The notes: generated by a model from the letters alone, not told the origin. 64,000 bases of DNA from Rhodospirillales bacterium (GCA_028288725.1 JAQGIC010000005.1:1-64000), one strand, 5' to 3'; numbered from the stretch's first letter, positions 1 to 8,315 are shown. Numbers and translations are program-made.

Positions 1-31
1 CTCGTCGGCAGGCCTCATGTCATCGCGCTTC
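1..31. repeat. Partial copy A of a dispersed palindromic element, cut by the window edge
   Basis: The stretch AGGCCTCATGTCATCGCGC (about 10-29) is identical to the right arm of the full copy at 57633-57749. The matching left arm would lie before the window start. It lies 3' of the minus-strand GIY-YIG gene, about 58 bases past that gene's stop, so here it does not abut a stop codon as the other copies do. Confidence 0.7.
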
Positions 32-88
32 AGCGCCGGGCACGGGTCAATTCGGCAGTGTGCCCCCAAAAAATGGGAGCGAGCCGCC

Positions 89-424
89 TTAAATCACGCT
101 CGCCTTTAGCGCCGCCCGCCAGTGGGCCAGGCGCTGCTTCGCCGTCGCCTGGCGGACGAAGGCCAGCGCCTCTTCGGGCAGCCGCTCCAGCTCTTCGAAT
201 ACGAAATTATCCGCGCCCAGGGCGTTCCAGGCTGCTTGCAGGCTGCGGTGCGGCGCCGTGCCCAGCTTCAATCCGAACCATAGGCGGTTCTGAATGGTGC
301 CGAGGTCCGGCGCCTGCCCGACCCAGGTCTCACCGGTCGACCCGCAGCGCACGGCATAGATGCCGGCGACCGCCTTGCGCTCCTTGTAGGCCGCGACCGC
401 GGCCTTTCTGTCGATGGTCTTCAT
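89..424 (-). CDS. GIY-YIG nuclease-like small protein
   Basis: A 111-residue protein with a GIY-YIG-like core: AGIYAVRCG near residues 20-28, then TWVGQAPDL about 12 residues later in place of the usual YVG/YIG strand, followed by an Arg-containing helix. GIY-YIG domains are usually metal-dependent phosphodiesterases. This one is a minimal single-domain protein, so activity and substrate are unknown. It is divergent from the DUF2239 gene at 527, with a shared 102-bp promoter region containing a perfect inverted repeat, which suggests the pair is co-regulated. The start codon has no strong Shine-Dalgarno sequence. A repair, defence or regulatory role cannot be chosen from sequence alone. Confidence 0.7.
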   Translation of the reverse strand: MKTIDRKAAVAAYKERKAVAGIYAVRCGSTGETWVGQAPDLGTIQNRLWFGLKLGTAPHRSLQAAWNALGADNFVFEELERLPEEALAFVRQATAKQRLAHWRAALKASVI

Positions 425-449
425 CGCCCGCCCCGCAGTTTCGAAGTCG

Positions 450-502
450 CTATTTATACCCGGATTGAATTGACTGCAATATTTTTATCCGGGTATAAAT
501 AG
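450..502. promoter_or_regulatory. Perfect 15-bp inverted repeat over a divergent promoter pair
   Basis: CTATTTATACCCGGA (450-464) and its exact reverse complement TCCGGGTATAAATAG (488-502) are separated by 23 bp. For the rightward gene, TTGACT (470-475) and TATAAA (494-499) form a sigma70-type promoter with an 18-bp spacer, so the right arm covers the -10 box. By symmetry the left arm carries TATAAA for the leftward gene. The arm centres are 38 bp apart, between 3.5 and 4 helical turns. This is probably a dimeric repressor operator or a pair of mirror-image promoters. No regulator gene is adjacent. Confidence 0.7.
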
Positions 503-526
503 TGCCGAACCCTGGAGAGCCGCCCG

Positions 527-1075
527 ATGTCAGACGCCCCGTCCTACACCGCCTTCGATGGCCACATGCTGCTCGCGACCGGCGCGCCGATCGACGTCGC
601 GCTCGCGGTAAAGGCGGCGATCGAGCGCGGCGCCGTCGGCCCCGTCCTCACATTCGACGATGCGACCGGCCGCGTCGTGGATCTGGACCTGCACGGCTCG
701 GCCCTGGATATCGCGGCGCGCCTCGGCGACCCGGTCCCGCGCGGGCGCGGGCGGCCCAAGCTGGGCGTGACACCCCGCGAGGTGACGCTGCTGCCGCGCC
801 ATTGGGATTGGCTGGCGGCGCAGCCCGGCGGCGCCTCGGTCACGCTGCGGCGCCTGATCGACGAGGCCCGACGCGCCGACGGCGGCCAAAGCCAAAGCCG
901 GGCCGCCCGTGAAACCGCTTACCGCTTCATGTCGGCGATGGCCGGCGACCTGCCCGGCTTCGAGGAGGCGACGCGGGCGCTGTTCGCCGGCGACCGGCAG
1001 CCCTTCGAGCAGCACTGCGCCGGCTGGCCGCCGGATCTGCGCGCCCATACGCTCAAGCTGGCCGGAACATTCTAG
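527..1075 (+). CDS. DUF2239 family protein
   Basis: A 182-residue soluble protein that matches my memory of the DUF2239 family. The N-terminus has YTAFDGHMLLATG, then FDDATGRVVDLDL near residues 42-54, then a basic GRGRPKLGV segment and PREVTLLPRHWDWL. The GRGRPKLGV stretch resembles an AT-hook-like basic motif, so nucleic-acid contact is possible but unproven. GGAG lies about nine bases before the ATG. Family function is unknown. It is divergent from the GIY-YIG gene behind a shared inverted-repeat promoter. Its TAG stop lies inside the conserved edge of palindromic element B. Confidence 0.8.
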   Translation: MSDAPSYTAFDGHMLLATGAPIDVALAVKAAIERGAVGPVLTFDDATGRVVDLDLHGSALDIAARLGDPVPRGRGRPKLGVTPREVTLLPRHWDWLAAQPGGASVTLRRLIDEARRADGGQSQSRAARETAYRFMSAMAGDLPGFEEATRALFAGDRQPFEQHCAGWPPDLRAHTLKLAGTF

Positions 1076-1172
1076 TGGGCGATTCAGACATGAAGCCTGC
1101 TCGACCTCATGTCTGAATATATATTGAGAGCCGGATGCGATCATGTCGAACCGACATGATCGCATCCGGTTA
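1071..1172. repeat. Copy B of the dispersed palindromic element
   Basis: There are two hairpins. ATTCAGACATGA (1082-1093) pairs with TCATGTCTGAAT (1107-1118). The arm 1131-1148, starting CCGGATGCGATC, pairs perfectly over 18 bp with 1152-1169 across a 3-nt loop. The edge TCTAGTGGGCGATTCAGACA is shared with copy D, and GAGCCGGATGCGATCATGTC is also shared with D, but the module order is inverted relative to C and D. The copy separates two convergent genes whose stop codons fall at its ends. It probably acts as a bidirectional terminator. Confidence 0.85.
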
Positions 1173-1643
1173 GCCGCGCTCGACCATCGTCCGTTCGATC
1201 GGCCGATCGCGGAACGAGGTTGCGGTCACGACCAGCGTGGTGGTGGAGCCGAAGGTAACGAGCTGGTCGATCACCTCCTGCAGATGAGGGATCGAGGCGG
1301 CAACCACGGTCAGGACGCCGCTGTCCTCGCCGGTCACGCGCCGGCAATCGATCACCTCGGGAATATGGGCGATCAGGCTGCCGAGCCGCCCGCAGATCTC
1401 GCCGGAGCAGCGCACGCGCACGACCGCGGTGATGCCGAGCCCGACCTTGGCCGGATCGATGATCGCCCGATATCCCTGGATCACGCCGGCCTCTTCCAGC
1501 CGCCGCACCCGCTCGGTCACGGCGGGCGGCGACAGGCCGACCAGGCGGCCAAGCTCTGCATAGCTCGCGCGGGCATCGCGCTGGAGCGCCTGCAGCAGGC
1601 GCCAGTCCAGCAGATCCAAGTCTACTTTCGAATCGATGGCCAT
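1170..1643 (-). CDS. Lrp/AsnC family transcriptional regulator
   Basis: About 157 residues. The N-terminal AsnC-type helix-turn-helix has LDWRLLQALQRDARASYAEL and LVGLSPPAVTERVRRLE, with GVIQGYRAI leading into the C-terminal RAM (ligand-binding) domain. Family members sense amino acids or related small molecules and bind as oligomers. The gene is divergent from an EamA exporter with 95 bp between them, the usual arrangement in which the regulator controls its neighbour, so an exported amino acid or metabolite is a reasonable ligand. An alternative ATG lies three codons upstream at 1652; I prefer the inner ATG because GAAAG sits nine bases before it. Confidence 0.88.
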   Translation of the reverse strand: MAIDSKVDLDLLDWRLLQALQRDARASYAELGRLVGLSPPAVTERVRRLEEAGVIQGYRAIIDPAKVGLGITAVVRVRCSGEICGRLGSLIAHIPEVIDCRRVTGEDSGVLTVVAASIPHLQEVIDQLVTFGSTTTLVVTATSFRDRPIERTMVERG

Positions 1644-1738
1644 TGCTCGCATCTTTCGTTAAACCCACGGAACGGGCTGAGGATATCCGTTGAACAGCCA
1701 TTCAAATAGCTTAATCCGCCTTCTATCGTTGGTGGATC

Positions 1739-2650
1739 ATGACGCTTCGCCCGAATGCCCTGACATTCCTCGCCGCCCTCGGCGCCCTGCTGGGCTGGTC
1801 CTCGTCGTTCGCCTGCATCAGCTACGGCCTGCAAAGTTTCAGCCCGGGAGAGCTGGCGCTGTTGCGCTTCCTGGTCGCGTCGCTGTGCTTCCTGCCCTCC
1901 ATCCTCGCGGGCCGCATCGCGGTACCGCCCCGGCGCGACTGGCCGATGGTGGCGCTGCTGGGCCTGATCGGCATCACGCTCTACCAGATCTGCCTGGGTA
2001 CCGCGGAGACCCGGATCTCCGCCGGGGCCGCGGCCGTCGTCATCGCGCTGGCACCCGGCGTCACCGCGGCGCTGGCCGCCTTGCGTCTGGGCGAGCGGCT
2101 GCAGGGCCGCGCCTGGGCCGGCCTCGCGGTCGCCTTTCTGGGCGCGATCCTGATCACGTTCGGGACCGGCACGGAAATCCGGTTCGAGCCGCTGGCGCTG
2201 CTGATGCTGGTCTGCGTCTTCGCGACCAGTCTCTATTTCGTGCTGCAGCGGCCGTTGATGGTCCGCATGCGGCCGATCGTCTTCACCGCCTGGAGCCTGA
2301 TCGCGGGCACCGTCGGCCTGCTGCCGTTCGGGCCCCATTTGCCCCAGGCGATCGCGGCGGCGCCTCCGGCGCAAATCCTGGCCATCGTCTATCTGGGCGT
2401 CGGGCCCAGTGCCGCCGGTTATGTGCTGTGGAATTTCGCCCTGTCGCGCGCGCCGGTCGGCCGGATCGCCAGTTTCATGTATCTGCAGCCGCTGATCGCG
2501 ACCCTGATCGCCTGGGTCTGGCTCGACCAGGCGCCGACCCTGATCATGCTGCTGGGCGGCGTGGCGGCGATCGGCGGCGTCTTGCTGGCCAATCTCGCCG
2601 GCACGACCGCAAAGGCGCCGATCGTCCAGCCGGTCCGGGAGTGCGGCTAG
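1739..2650 (+). CDS. EamA/DMT-family inner-membrane transporter
   Basis: A 303-residue, strongly hydrophobic protein with about ten predicted membrane helices in two EamA repeats. The first repeat begins LGALLGWSSSFACI and the second starts near LLMLVCVFATSLYFV. The family exports amino acids, nucleobases and other metabolites. GGTGG precedes the ATG. It is divergently transcribed from the Lrp/AsnC regulator, which probably controls it. The substrate cannot be assigned. Its TAG stop forms the first bases of palindromic element C. Confidence 0.85.
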   Translation: MTLRPNALTFLAALGALLGWSSSFACISYGLQSFSPGELALLRFLVASLCFLPSILAGRIAVPPRRDWPMVALLGLIGITLYQICLGTAETRISAGAAAVVIALAPGVTAALAALRLGERLQGRAWAGLAVAFLGAILITFGTGTEIRFEPLALLMLVCVFATSLYFVLQRPLMVRMRPIVFTAWSLIAGTVGLLPFGPHLPQAIAAAPPAQILAIVYLGVGPSAAGYVLWNFALSRAPVGRIASFMYLQPLIATLIAWVWLDQAPTLIMLLGGVAAIGGVLLANLAGTTAKAPIVQPVRECG

Positions 2651-2760
2651 AGACTGATCCGATCCAACCTGCTCGGTTGATCGGTGAATCAGTCTCTAAA
2701 TATTTGGCTGAGAGGGCGATTCAGATATGAGGCCGGGTCGGCCTCATATCATCGCGCTAG
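2647..2760. repeat. Copy C of the dispersed palindromic element
   Basis: The outer pair AGAGACTGAT (2649-2658) and ATCAGTCTCT (2688-2697) encloses an inner stem CCGATC..GATCGG. A second hairpin has GATATGAGGCC (2724-2734) and GGCCTCATATC (2740-2750) with a 5-nt loop. The copy aligns end to end with copy D, but several stem positions differ in both partners, for example GATATG/CATATC here and GACATG/CATGTC in D. It lies between the convergent EamA and gamma-carbonic-anhydrase genes, and both stop codons fall at its ends. Confidence 0.85.
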
Positions 2761-3281
2761 CCGATCTCGCTGCGATATTGCTGGGCGAGTGCGGCATAGC
2801 TGCGCGCCGTCCCGGCCATCATGGCGAAGTCCGTCTCGTCCAATTCCCTGATCATCTTGGCCGGCCGGCCGGCCCACAGCTCCCCGCGCTTCACGCGCTT
2901 GCCGGGCGTGACCAGCGCGCCGGCGGCGACGAAGGCCAGGCTTTCGACCACGCATTCGTCCATCACTGTCGCATGCATGCCGACGAAGGCCTGGTCCTCC
3001 AGCACGCAGCCATGGATCAGCGCCATATGGCCGATCGAGACGTCGTCGCCGATATAGGTGCCGGTCTTGGCGCGGGAGACATGGACGACGGTGCCGTCCT
3101 GGATATTGACCCGGGCTCCGACCCGGATCTCGTGCACGTCGCCGCGCAGGATGCAGCCGAACCAGATCGAGCTGCCGGCGCCGATCACGCTGTTGCCGAT
3201 GATCGTGGCATTGGGCGCGATGAAGGCGTCGGGCGCGATGGTCGGGCGAATACCCTGGAAGGGCAGCAGAAGGCCGGGCAT
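2757..3281 (-). CDS. Gamma carbonic anhydrase family protein
   Basis: A 174-residue protein with the left-handed beta-helix hexapeptide repeat pattern (IAPNATIIGNSVIGAGSSIW and on) and a C-terminal helix. Putative zinc ligands are His67 (TVVHV), His85 and His90 (IGHMALIHGC), as in the Cam/PaaY/YrdA group, which form trimers. Many members have weak or no carbonic anhydrase activity, so hydration of CO2 is only a family-level inference. It appears to be cytoplasmic and monocistronic. It is convergent with the EamA gene across element C. Confidence 0.9.
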   Translation of the reverse strand: MPGLLLPFQGIRPTIAPDAFIAPNATIIGNSVIGAGSSIWFGCILRGDVHEIRVGARVNIQDGTVVHVSRAKTGTYIGDDVSIGHMALIHGCVLEDQAFVGMHATVMDECVVESLAFVAAGALVTPGKRVKRGELWAGRPAKMIRELDETDFAMMAGTARSYAALAQQYRSEIG

Positions 3282-3321
3282 GAACTGATCCTTGCTAAAA
3301 TCTCGTCCCCCTTCGATGGAA

Positions 3322-3359
3322 CGGGGCGCGCTTCAGCGCAAGCCTGAAAACGCGCCCCG
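3322..3359 (-). terminator. Hairpin terminator downstream of the PA14 gene
   Basis: CGGGGCGCG (3322-3330) pairs with CGCGCCCCG (3351-3359), and inside it TTCAG pairs with CTGAA. It is placed just after the stop of the minus-strand PA14 gene and before the gamma carbonic anhydrase gene. The T-tract is poor. Confidence 0.6.
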
Positions 3360-3378
3360 CCCTCGATCGCTCGCTGCC

Positions 3379-5841
3379 TTACTTCGCGACCGTCACCACC
3401 AGCTTGGTGATGGTCGAGCCGCCGGCGACCAGGTTCTGGATGCGGATACCGTGCAATCCGGCCGGCAGGGTGCCGGTCCAGCTGCCGGTGCCGACCACGG
3501 CATTGTCGAGCAGGATCCGGATCGAGGCCGGCTTCGGCGAGTCCGTGGTCAAGGTGTATTTGCCGGCGGTCGCGACCGTGACGCTGAAGCCGACATAGTC
3601 GCCGACATTGACCATGACCCCGCTGGTATAGCCGGAGTGGGTGACCCCGTTGACGCCCAGCACCGAGAAGCTGCCGGGCACGTGGCCCGCGATGGCCTGG
3701 GTCGGCTTGACCGCGGCGTCCAGCGCCAGGATCGCCTGCATCTTCGGCGTGTTCTGTTCGTTGATCGTCGGGTTGGCCACGCCATAGGCGCTGGCGCCGG
3801 CGGCATTGAACACGAACGGCATGGTGCCGCCCAGCGTGAAGAACTGGGTGAGCGCCCGGACTGCGAGCGGCTCCGCCCCCGGATCGAGATTGGCTGCGAT
3901 TGCAGCACCCGTGCCGGTATCGCCGCCGACTTCGAACCCGCCCTCATAGCCCATGGCCTTCAGACCGAACGCGGTCGCCCATAGCGTGTCGCTGCCCGTC
4001 GCCGGCGTGTTGGTGCCGGACGCGAAGATCAACGCATTGGTACTCAAGCCTTCATGGTTCGGGTTGGTGTACCAGCCGCCGCCGCCGCCCCACAGGAAGT
4101 AATTGACCGGATGCGGCGTGGCGACATGCTGAACGCCATCGGCGTTGTTGTAGAAATCGTCGAGGAAGTTGAGGCCGACCGCCGCCGTCTGGTTCATGTT
4201 GCCGTATTGCCATTCGAACACCGGCCGGATGCGGGCCATCATGTACGAGCCCCAGACGTTGCGGAACAGGGTGCTGATTTCCATGATCCGCTTGGCGACG
4301 CGGCGGCGCTCCCAGACGTACCAGCGGCCGGATTTGTCATAGTCGAGCGGCGAGTTGCCGGCCGCGACCTCGGCCTGGGCCAGCGCGACGTTGCTGTTGA
4401 ACTGCGGAAAGCTCGTATTCCAGGTCTCGTTGGAATATTCGAGATAGACCTTGAGGTTGGCGTTGAGCGGCGGATAGGCCGGCGCCGCCTGCGGGCTGGT
4501 GTAGGGATTGACGCCGTCGCTGCCATAGGCCAGCAGCAGGGCCAGCTTGGTGACGAAATCGTCGCCGGCATAGGTCGGGATATTGATCCAGACGTCCTTG
4601 CCGGTCTCATTGGCGAGCCCCACCAGATATTCGAGCGAGCCGCCCTTGCCTTGCCAGCCATACCCACCGGTCGGCTGGTATTGGGTGGCATCGGTCGGCT
4701 TCACGCGGTCGGACCATTTGGTCGTGCGATTGCCGTTCGTCGCCAGGTAATCCATGAAGCGGATGCCGGTGAAATAGGACAGGAACGACTTGTATTGGGC
4801 GCTGAACATCTCGCCCGCGCCATGGGGCGTGGCCGAACCCGGCGCCAGCGGTCGCATGATATGCAGATTGGCGATGCCCGAGCCGGTCGCGGACGCCGCC
4901 GTCCGCTTGGTCTGGGCAAAGCCGATCGTCGCCGCGGCGGGTGCGCCATTGGTCACGATCCATTGCGCCGTGGTCGTGTTGGTGGCGGCGTTGTAGCCGA
5001 CGCCGAACGGCAGGGTGGCGCCGTAGGACACTCCGCCGACATTGAAGCTGCCGAACCCGGTCCAATCGACCAGCTTCGCCTCGCCATCGAAGCTGACTTG
5101 ATAGGTGCCGTTCATCTCGCGCCCGCTGGTCCAGAGCACCATGCTGGCATCGGCGAGCGGCCAGCCGTTCGCATCGACCGCGACGGCGTTGGTGTTCGAA
5201 TAGGCCGTGAACGGCTTCGACTGCTTGACCACGTCGGCGAAGATATTGCCCGGCTCGCCCGGCAGCACGGCGGAGCTGTTGATCCCGATCGGCGTCACCG
5301 GCTCGATAACCTGGAACGGAATGGTCGGGCTGGACCAGCCGAGTTGGAGCGCGCCGGACCGGCCGTGCTGCCAATAGTGCAGTTCGACGTCATAGGACTT
5401 ACCCGCGACCATCGCATAGGTCGATATGGCAGTCTTGTTAGCCGTCGCCCAGTCGGTGGTGAGCGTCGCCCAGGCGGTGGTTCCGGTCGGCCGGATATAG
5501 AGAGAAACCGAATCGTTGCTCTGGATCCGGAAGGTGTAGGTCTCGCTGGTCGTCGGGATGACCGTGCCGGTCCAGATGGCCGAGAAGTTCTGCCAGCCCG
5601 ACGTCGCAAATTCCGGGGAGGTCGAGCCGCCGGGGCCGATGCCGCTCCAGGTGAAGTCGATCCGCGCGTCGCGCCGCTGGAAACTCGCCGCGGCGACGCC
5701 GCTGACGCCCGCCTGATAGCTGCCGACGAAGCCGCCCCAGGCGACGCCCTGCGCGTCGGCCGAGGGCGGCGAACCCATCGCGCCGATGAGTCCTAACGAG
5801 ATAATGAGCGTGCTCGCCTTGACGCGATGTGTCCAAACCAT
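3379..5841 (-). CDS. Secreted PA14-domain protein with a glycoside-hydrolase-like TIM-barrel core
   Basis: About 820 residues. A hydrophobic signal segment (STLIISLGLIGAMG) is followed by SADAQG, a likely cleavage region. Residues of roughly 35-185 form a PA14-like beta domain (WSGIGPGG, TYTFRIQSNDSVSLYI, VELHYWQHG). The central part has barrel-like strands and VYLEYSNETWN, whose Asn-Glu pair resembles the acid/base motif of clan GH-A glycosidases. The C-terminal ~100 residues look like a carbohydrate-binding beta-sandwich (YTLTTDSPKPASIRILLDN). The inferred role is binding or cleaving an extracellular polysaccharide, with the substrate unknown. I chose the ATG at 5841 over a GTG three codons upstream because GGTGG precedes it. 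Confidence 0.65.
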   Translation of the reverse strand: MVWTHRVKASTLIISLGLIGAMGSPPSADAQGVAWGGFVGSYQAGVSGVAAASFQRRDARIDFTWSGIGPGGSTSPEFATSGWQNFSAIWTGTVIPTTSETYTFRIQSNDSVSLYIRPTGTTAWATLTTDWATANKTAISTYAMVAGKSYDVELHYWQHGRSGALQLGWSSPTIPFQVIEPVTPIGINSSAVLPGEPGNIFADVVKQSKPFTAYSNTNAVAVDANGWPLADASMVLWTSGREMNGTYQVSFDGEAKLVDWTGFGSFNVGGVSYGATLPFGVGYNAATNTTTAQWIVTNGAPAAATIGFAQTKRTAASATGSGIANLHIMRPLAPGSATPHGAGEMFSAQYKSFLSYFTGIRFMDYLATNGNRTTKWSDRVKPTDATQYQPTGGYGWQGKGGSLEYLVGLANETGKDVWINIPTYAGDDFVTKLALLLAYGSDGVNPYTSPQAAPAYPPLNANLKVYLEYSNETWNTSFPQFNSNVALAQAEVAAGNSPLDYDKSGRWYVWERRRVAKRIMEISTLFRNVWGSYMMARIRPVFEWQYGNMNQTAAVGLNFLDDFYNNADGVQHVATPHPVNYFLWGGGGGWYTNPNHEGLSTNALIFASGTNTPATGSDTLWATAFGLKAMGYEGGFEVGGDTGTGAAIAANLDPGAEPLAVRALTQFFTLGGTMPFVFNAAGASAYGVANPTINEQNTPKMQAILALDAAVKPTQAIAGHVPGSFSVLGVNGVTHSGYTSGVMVNVGDYVGFSVTVATAGKYTLTTDSPKPASIRILLDNAVVGTGSWTGTLPAGLHGIRIQNLVAGGSTITKLVVTVAK

Positions 5842-6188
5842 TGCCGCCACCAGCCTATTTCTGGAAGATCCAGCGCCGACGGCACAATGTTCTCAGATTC
5901 ATTCAAGCAACCTACGCGTCGCTGCCCAAACCATATCAAGTATCAATGTACCGTTCGATGCCGTTTACTCCGAAAACCTAGCGTCTCTTGAGTTAACAGA
6001 GTCTGAAATCAAAGCGAAAATCGAACGGCAGGCCGGTTTTATTAGTTAAAATGCGATGCGACCTTTTGGTGCAGATCCGCGGCAAAATGCATCGCAATAA
6101 TTGCATCGGCAAGTCCCGAAATGAGAAAAGCCGCCGGACCCCTGCTGGGATCCGGCGGCTTTCAGGTTCGGCCCGGTGAGGCCGAAAC
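5842..6188. other. AT-rich intergenic region between the PA14 gene and rpsI
   Basis: There is no supportable gene here. A short plus-strand open frame (5786-6049) starts inside the PA14 gene and has no recognisable domain or ribosome-binding site. The region is clearly more AT-rich than its flanks and must hold the promoter of the minus-strand PA14 gene. An inverted repeat TGCGATGC (6051-6058) and GCATCGCA (6088-6095) is present. The right end holds the rpsI terminator. Confidence 0.6.
6127..6162 (-). terminator. Rho-independent terminator of rplM-rpsI
   Basis: AGCCGCCGGA (6129-6138) pairs with TCCGGCGGCT (6151-6160). On the minus strand the stem is followed by TTTTCTC. It lies about 27 bases past the rpsI stop. 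Confidence 0.85.
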
Positions 6189-6710
6189 TTAGCGCTTCGA
6201 GAACTGGAAGCTGCGGCGGGCCTTGGCCTTACCGTACTTCTTACGCTCGACGACGCGGCTGTCGCGGGTCAGGAAGCCCTGAGCCTTCAACAGCGGCCGC
6301 AGCGACGGCTCGAAATAGGTCAGCGCCTTGGAGATGCCGTGGCGAACGGCACCGGCCTGGCCCGACAGACCGCCGCCGGCGACCGTGCACCAGACGTCGA
6401 ACTGGCTGACCCGATCGGTGATCGTGAAGGGCTGGGCCAGCAGCATCCGCAGCACGGGGCGTGCGAAATAGACCGGCGCTTCGCGACCGTTGATCAGGAA
6501 CTTGCCGGTGCCGCGCTTGATCCAGACGCGGGCGACCGCGTCCTTGCGCTTGCCGGTGGCGTAGGAGCGGCCGAGCTTGTCGATCTTCGGCTCGGCGGTG
6601 ATCGCACCGCCATGGGAGCCGACCTCGACATCGTCATCGACCGGCTGCGAACCGGCCTGGGCGCCCGTCAGGGCGGCCTTCAGCTGCGAGAGCTGGGTGA
6701 GATCCGACAT
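6189..6710 (-). CDS. rpsI: 30S ribosomal protein S9
   Basis: 173 residues. The S9 core begins at about residue 45 ([19 protein letters not shown]) and ends with the conserved basic tail [13 protein letters not shown], whose final Lys-Arg reaches the P-site tRNA. The 45-residue acidic N-terminal extension is common in alphaproteobacterial S9. The ATG at 6710 begins one base after the rplM stop (TGA-T-ATG), so translation is probably coupled. A TTG at 6719 is in frame but less likely. It follows rplM in the standard operon, and a strong terminator follows. Confidence 0.97.
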   Translation of the reverse strand: MSDLTQLSQLKAALTGAQAGSQPVDDDVEVGSHGGAITAEPKIDKLGRSYATGKRKDAVARVWIKRGTGKFLINGREAPVYFARPVLRMLLAQPFTITDRVSQFDVWCTVAGGGLSGQAGAVRHGISKALTYFEPSLRPLLKAQGFLTRDSRVVERKKYGKAKARRSFQFSKR

Positions 6711-6711
6711 A

Positions 6712-7176
6712 TCAGGCAACTCGCTTGTTCTTCGGGTTCATCGCGGCGACGTCCAGCACAACCGGCTGCTGGGCCTCATGCGGATGAGCGGGACCGGCGT
6801 AGACACGCAGGTTGCTCATGATCTGGCGGCCGAGCGGGCCCCGGGGAACCATGCGTTCCACGGCCTTCTCGACGACGCGCTCCGGATGCTTGCCATCCAG
6901 GATCTGGCCCTTGGAACGGCCCTTGATGCCGCCCGGGAAACCGGTGTGCCAGTAGAAGATGTCGTCGCGGCGCTTGTTGCCGGTCAGATGGATCTTGTCG
7001 GCATTGATGACGACGATGTGATCGCCGCAATCCATATGGGGGGTATAGGTCGGCTTATGCTTGCCCCGGAGATGGTTGGCGATGATCGAAGCAAGCCGGC
7101 CGAGCACAAGCCCGTCGGCATCGATCAACGTCCAGCGCTTGTCCAGCTCGGACGGCTTGGCGGAATAGGTCTTCAT
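6712..7176 (-). CDS. rplM: 50S ribosomal protein L13
   Basis: 154 residues from [10 protein letters not shown], the normal L13 start with a short C-terminal extension. Conserved features are [32 protein letters not shown], and [26 protein letters not shown]. The open frame extends 15 codons upstream, but those residues are not L13-like. L13 binds 23S rRNA early in large-subunit assembly. It is first gene of the rplM-rpsI operon, with a good promoter match 64-92 bases upstream. Confidence 0.97.
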   Translation of the reverse strand: MKTYSAKPSELDKRWTLIDADGLVLGRLASIIANHLRGKHKPTYTPHMDCGDHIVVINADKIHLTGNKRRDDIFYWHTGFPGGIKGRSKGQILDGKHPERVVEKAVERMVPRGPLGRQIMSNLRVYAGPAHPHEAQQPVVLDVAAMNPKNKRVA

Positions 7177-7239
7177 CGATCTCGACTCGAAAAAGGGCCA
7201 CGCGGCACATGCGACAGGCACATTCCGGGCGGAGGCCGT

Positions 7240-7268
7240 TGTCTAAGGGCGTGGACGGCTCAAGTCAA
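7240..7268 (-). promoter_or_regulatory. Putative sigma70 promoter for rplM-rpsI
   Basis: On the minus strand, TTGACT (7268-7263) and TAGACA (7245-7240) are separated by 17 bp, placed 64 to 92 bases before the rplM ATG. The -35 box is strong and the -10 box is weak. Confidence 0.45.
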
Positions 7269-7435
7269 CGTGAAAAAACGTCGGCAGAAGAAGGATATAG
7301 TGTGCGGTATTATAGTATGTTGGCATCATCCATTTGATTCCGTTGGGAAATATCCCGATTCCATCGCCTTCCCGCTCAGGATGGGTGAGTCACCTATGCT
7401 CGGAGCTCATGCGCCGAATTCGAACCGATCGGCCG

Positions 7436-7975
7436 CTAACCCCGCGCGAGCATCCGGGCGAGGACCCCGTCGCGCCAGACGAAGTGGTGGAACAGGGCGG
7501 CCGCGGCGTGGATGCCCGCCAGTGCCAGGATGATCCAGCCGATCGTGGCATGGACCTCCTGAATCTGGTCCGCCAGCGCATGGTTGCCCGGATCGAAGGC
7601 CGGTATGCGGACCAGGTTGAACAGGCTGTCGCCCCGGGTCCAGGTCAGTGCCAGACCGACCAGTACCATGGCCGCAAGCAGGCCGTAGAGACCCCAGTGG
7701 GTCGCCTTCGCGACCAGACCGAGGAAGCCGCTGTCGGCCAACGGCAGACGCCGGCCGCGGCTGCTCCGCCAGAGCACGCGTCCGATCAGCAGAACGGCGA
7801 GCAGCACGCCTAGCGATATGTGCGCCGAGCGCGCATCGATCCGAAGCGGGCCACTCGGAAACCAGTCGATGATCTGCGCGCCGAGCCATTGCTCGATCAC
7901 CAGGAAGGCGGTCACCCAATGAAGCAGGATCGTGGTGCCGTCGTATCGTTTCGCATTGGGGCTGACCGGCTGCAT
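7436..7975 (-). CDS. Cytochrome b561-type di-heme membrane protein
   Basis: 179 residues with four hydrophobic helices. Candidate heme ligands lie in LLHWVTAFLV, AHISLGVLLA, ATHWGLYGLL and GIHAAAALFHHFVWRDG. The C-terminal HHFVWRDGVLARM is the usual family ending. Prokaryotic b561 proteins pass electrons between ubiquinol and other acceptors in the inner membrane, and some oxidise superoxide. It is a single gene followed 3' by intergenic DNA. Its partner cannot be inferred from the decayed neighbourhood. Confidence 0.88.
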   Translation of the reverse strand: MQPVSPNAKRYDGTTILLHWVTAFLVIEQWLGAQIIDWFPSGPLRIDARSAHISLGVLLAVLLIGRVLWRSSRGRRLPLADSGFLGLVAKATHWGLYGLLAAMVLVGLALTWTRGDSLFNLVRIPAFDPGNHALADQIQEVHATIGWIILALAGIHAAAALFHHFVWRDGVLARMLARG

Positions 7976-8023
7976 GGTCCGAACTCCGAATAGATGATCT
8001 GTGGGATGGTTTCGCGGGCGGCG

Positions 8024-8221
8024 TCAGACCGCATGTCCGATCAAGGCGCCAATTCCAGTCGTCAGGCCCATGGCGAGCGCGCCCCAGAAGGTCACCCGAA
8101 TGGTCGGTCTGAGGATGTCGGCGCCGCCGGCATTGGCGCCGATCATGCCGAGAAAGGCAAGAAAGCCGAGAGATCCCGCCGCAACGAGCGGAATGAGCCA
8201 GGACGCGGGCGCGACGAACAC
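8024..8221 (-). pseudogene. C-terminal fragment of a VIT1/CCC1-type transporter
   Basis: The last 65 residues of a minus-strand frame contain ASWLIPLVAAGSLGFLAFLG and RVTFWGALAMGLTTGIGALI, which look like the last two helices of VIT1/CCC1 iron/manganese transporters. The reading frame upstream is out-of-frame, Arg-rich sequence with no family similarity. The rest of the gene (about 150 residues) is missing, so this is a relic. Confidence 0.55.
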
Positions 8222-8315
8222 CCTTCGGTAGCGCGATGTCCCGAGTGCCGGCCGAAAGGCGGGATGAAAGATAGCGTGGCTCCCGATTCGGGTGAAATTT
8301 CGCCTTTGGCGGGGC

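Noticed and set aside
5786-6049. 87-codon plus-strand frame 5' of the PA14 gene
   Set aside because: It overlaps the PA14 start antisense, has no ribosome-binding site and resembles no family. The AT-rich content alone does not support coding.
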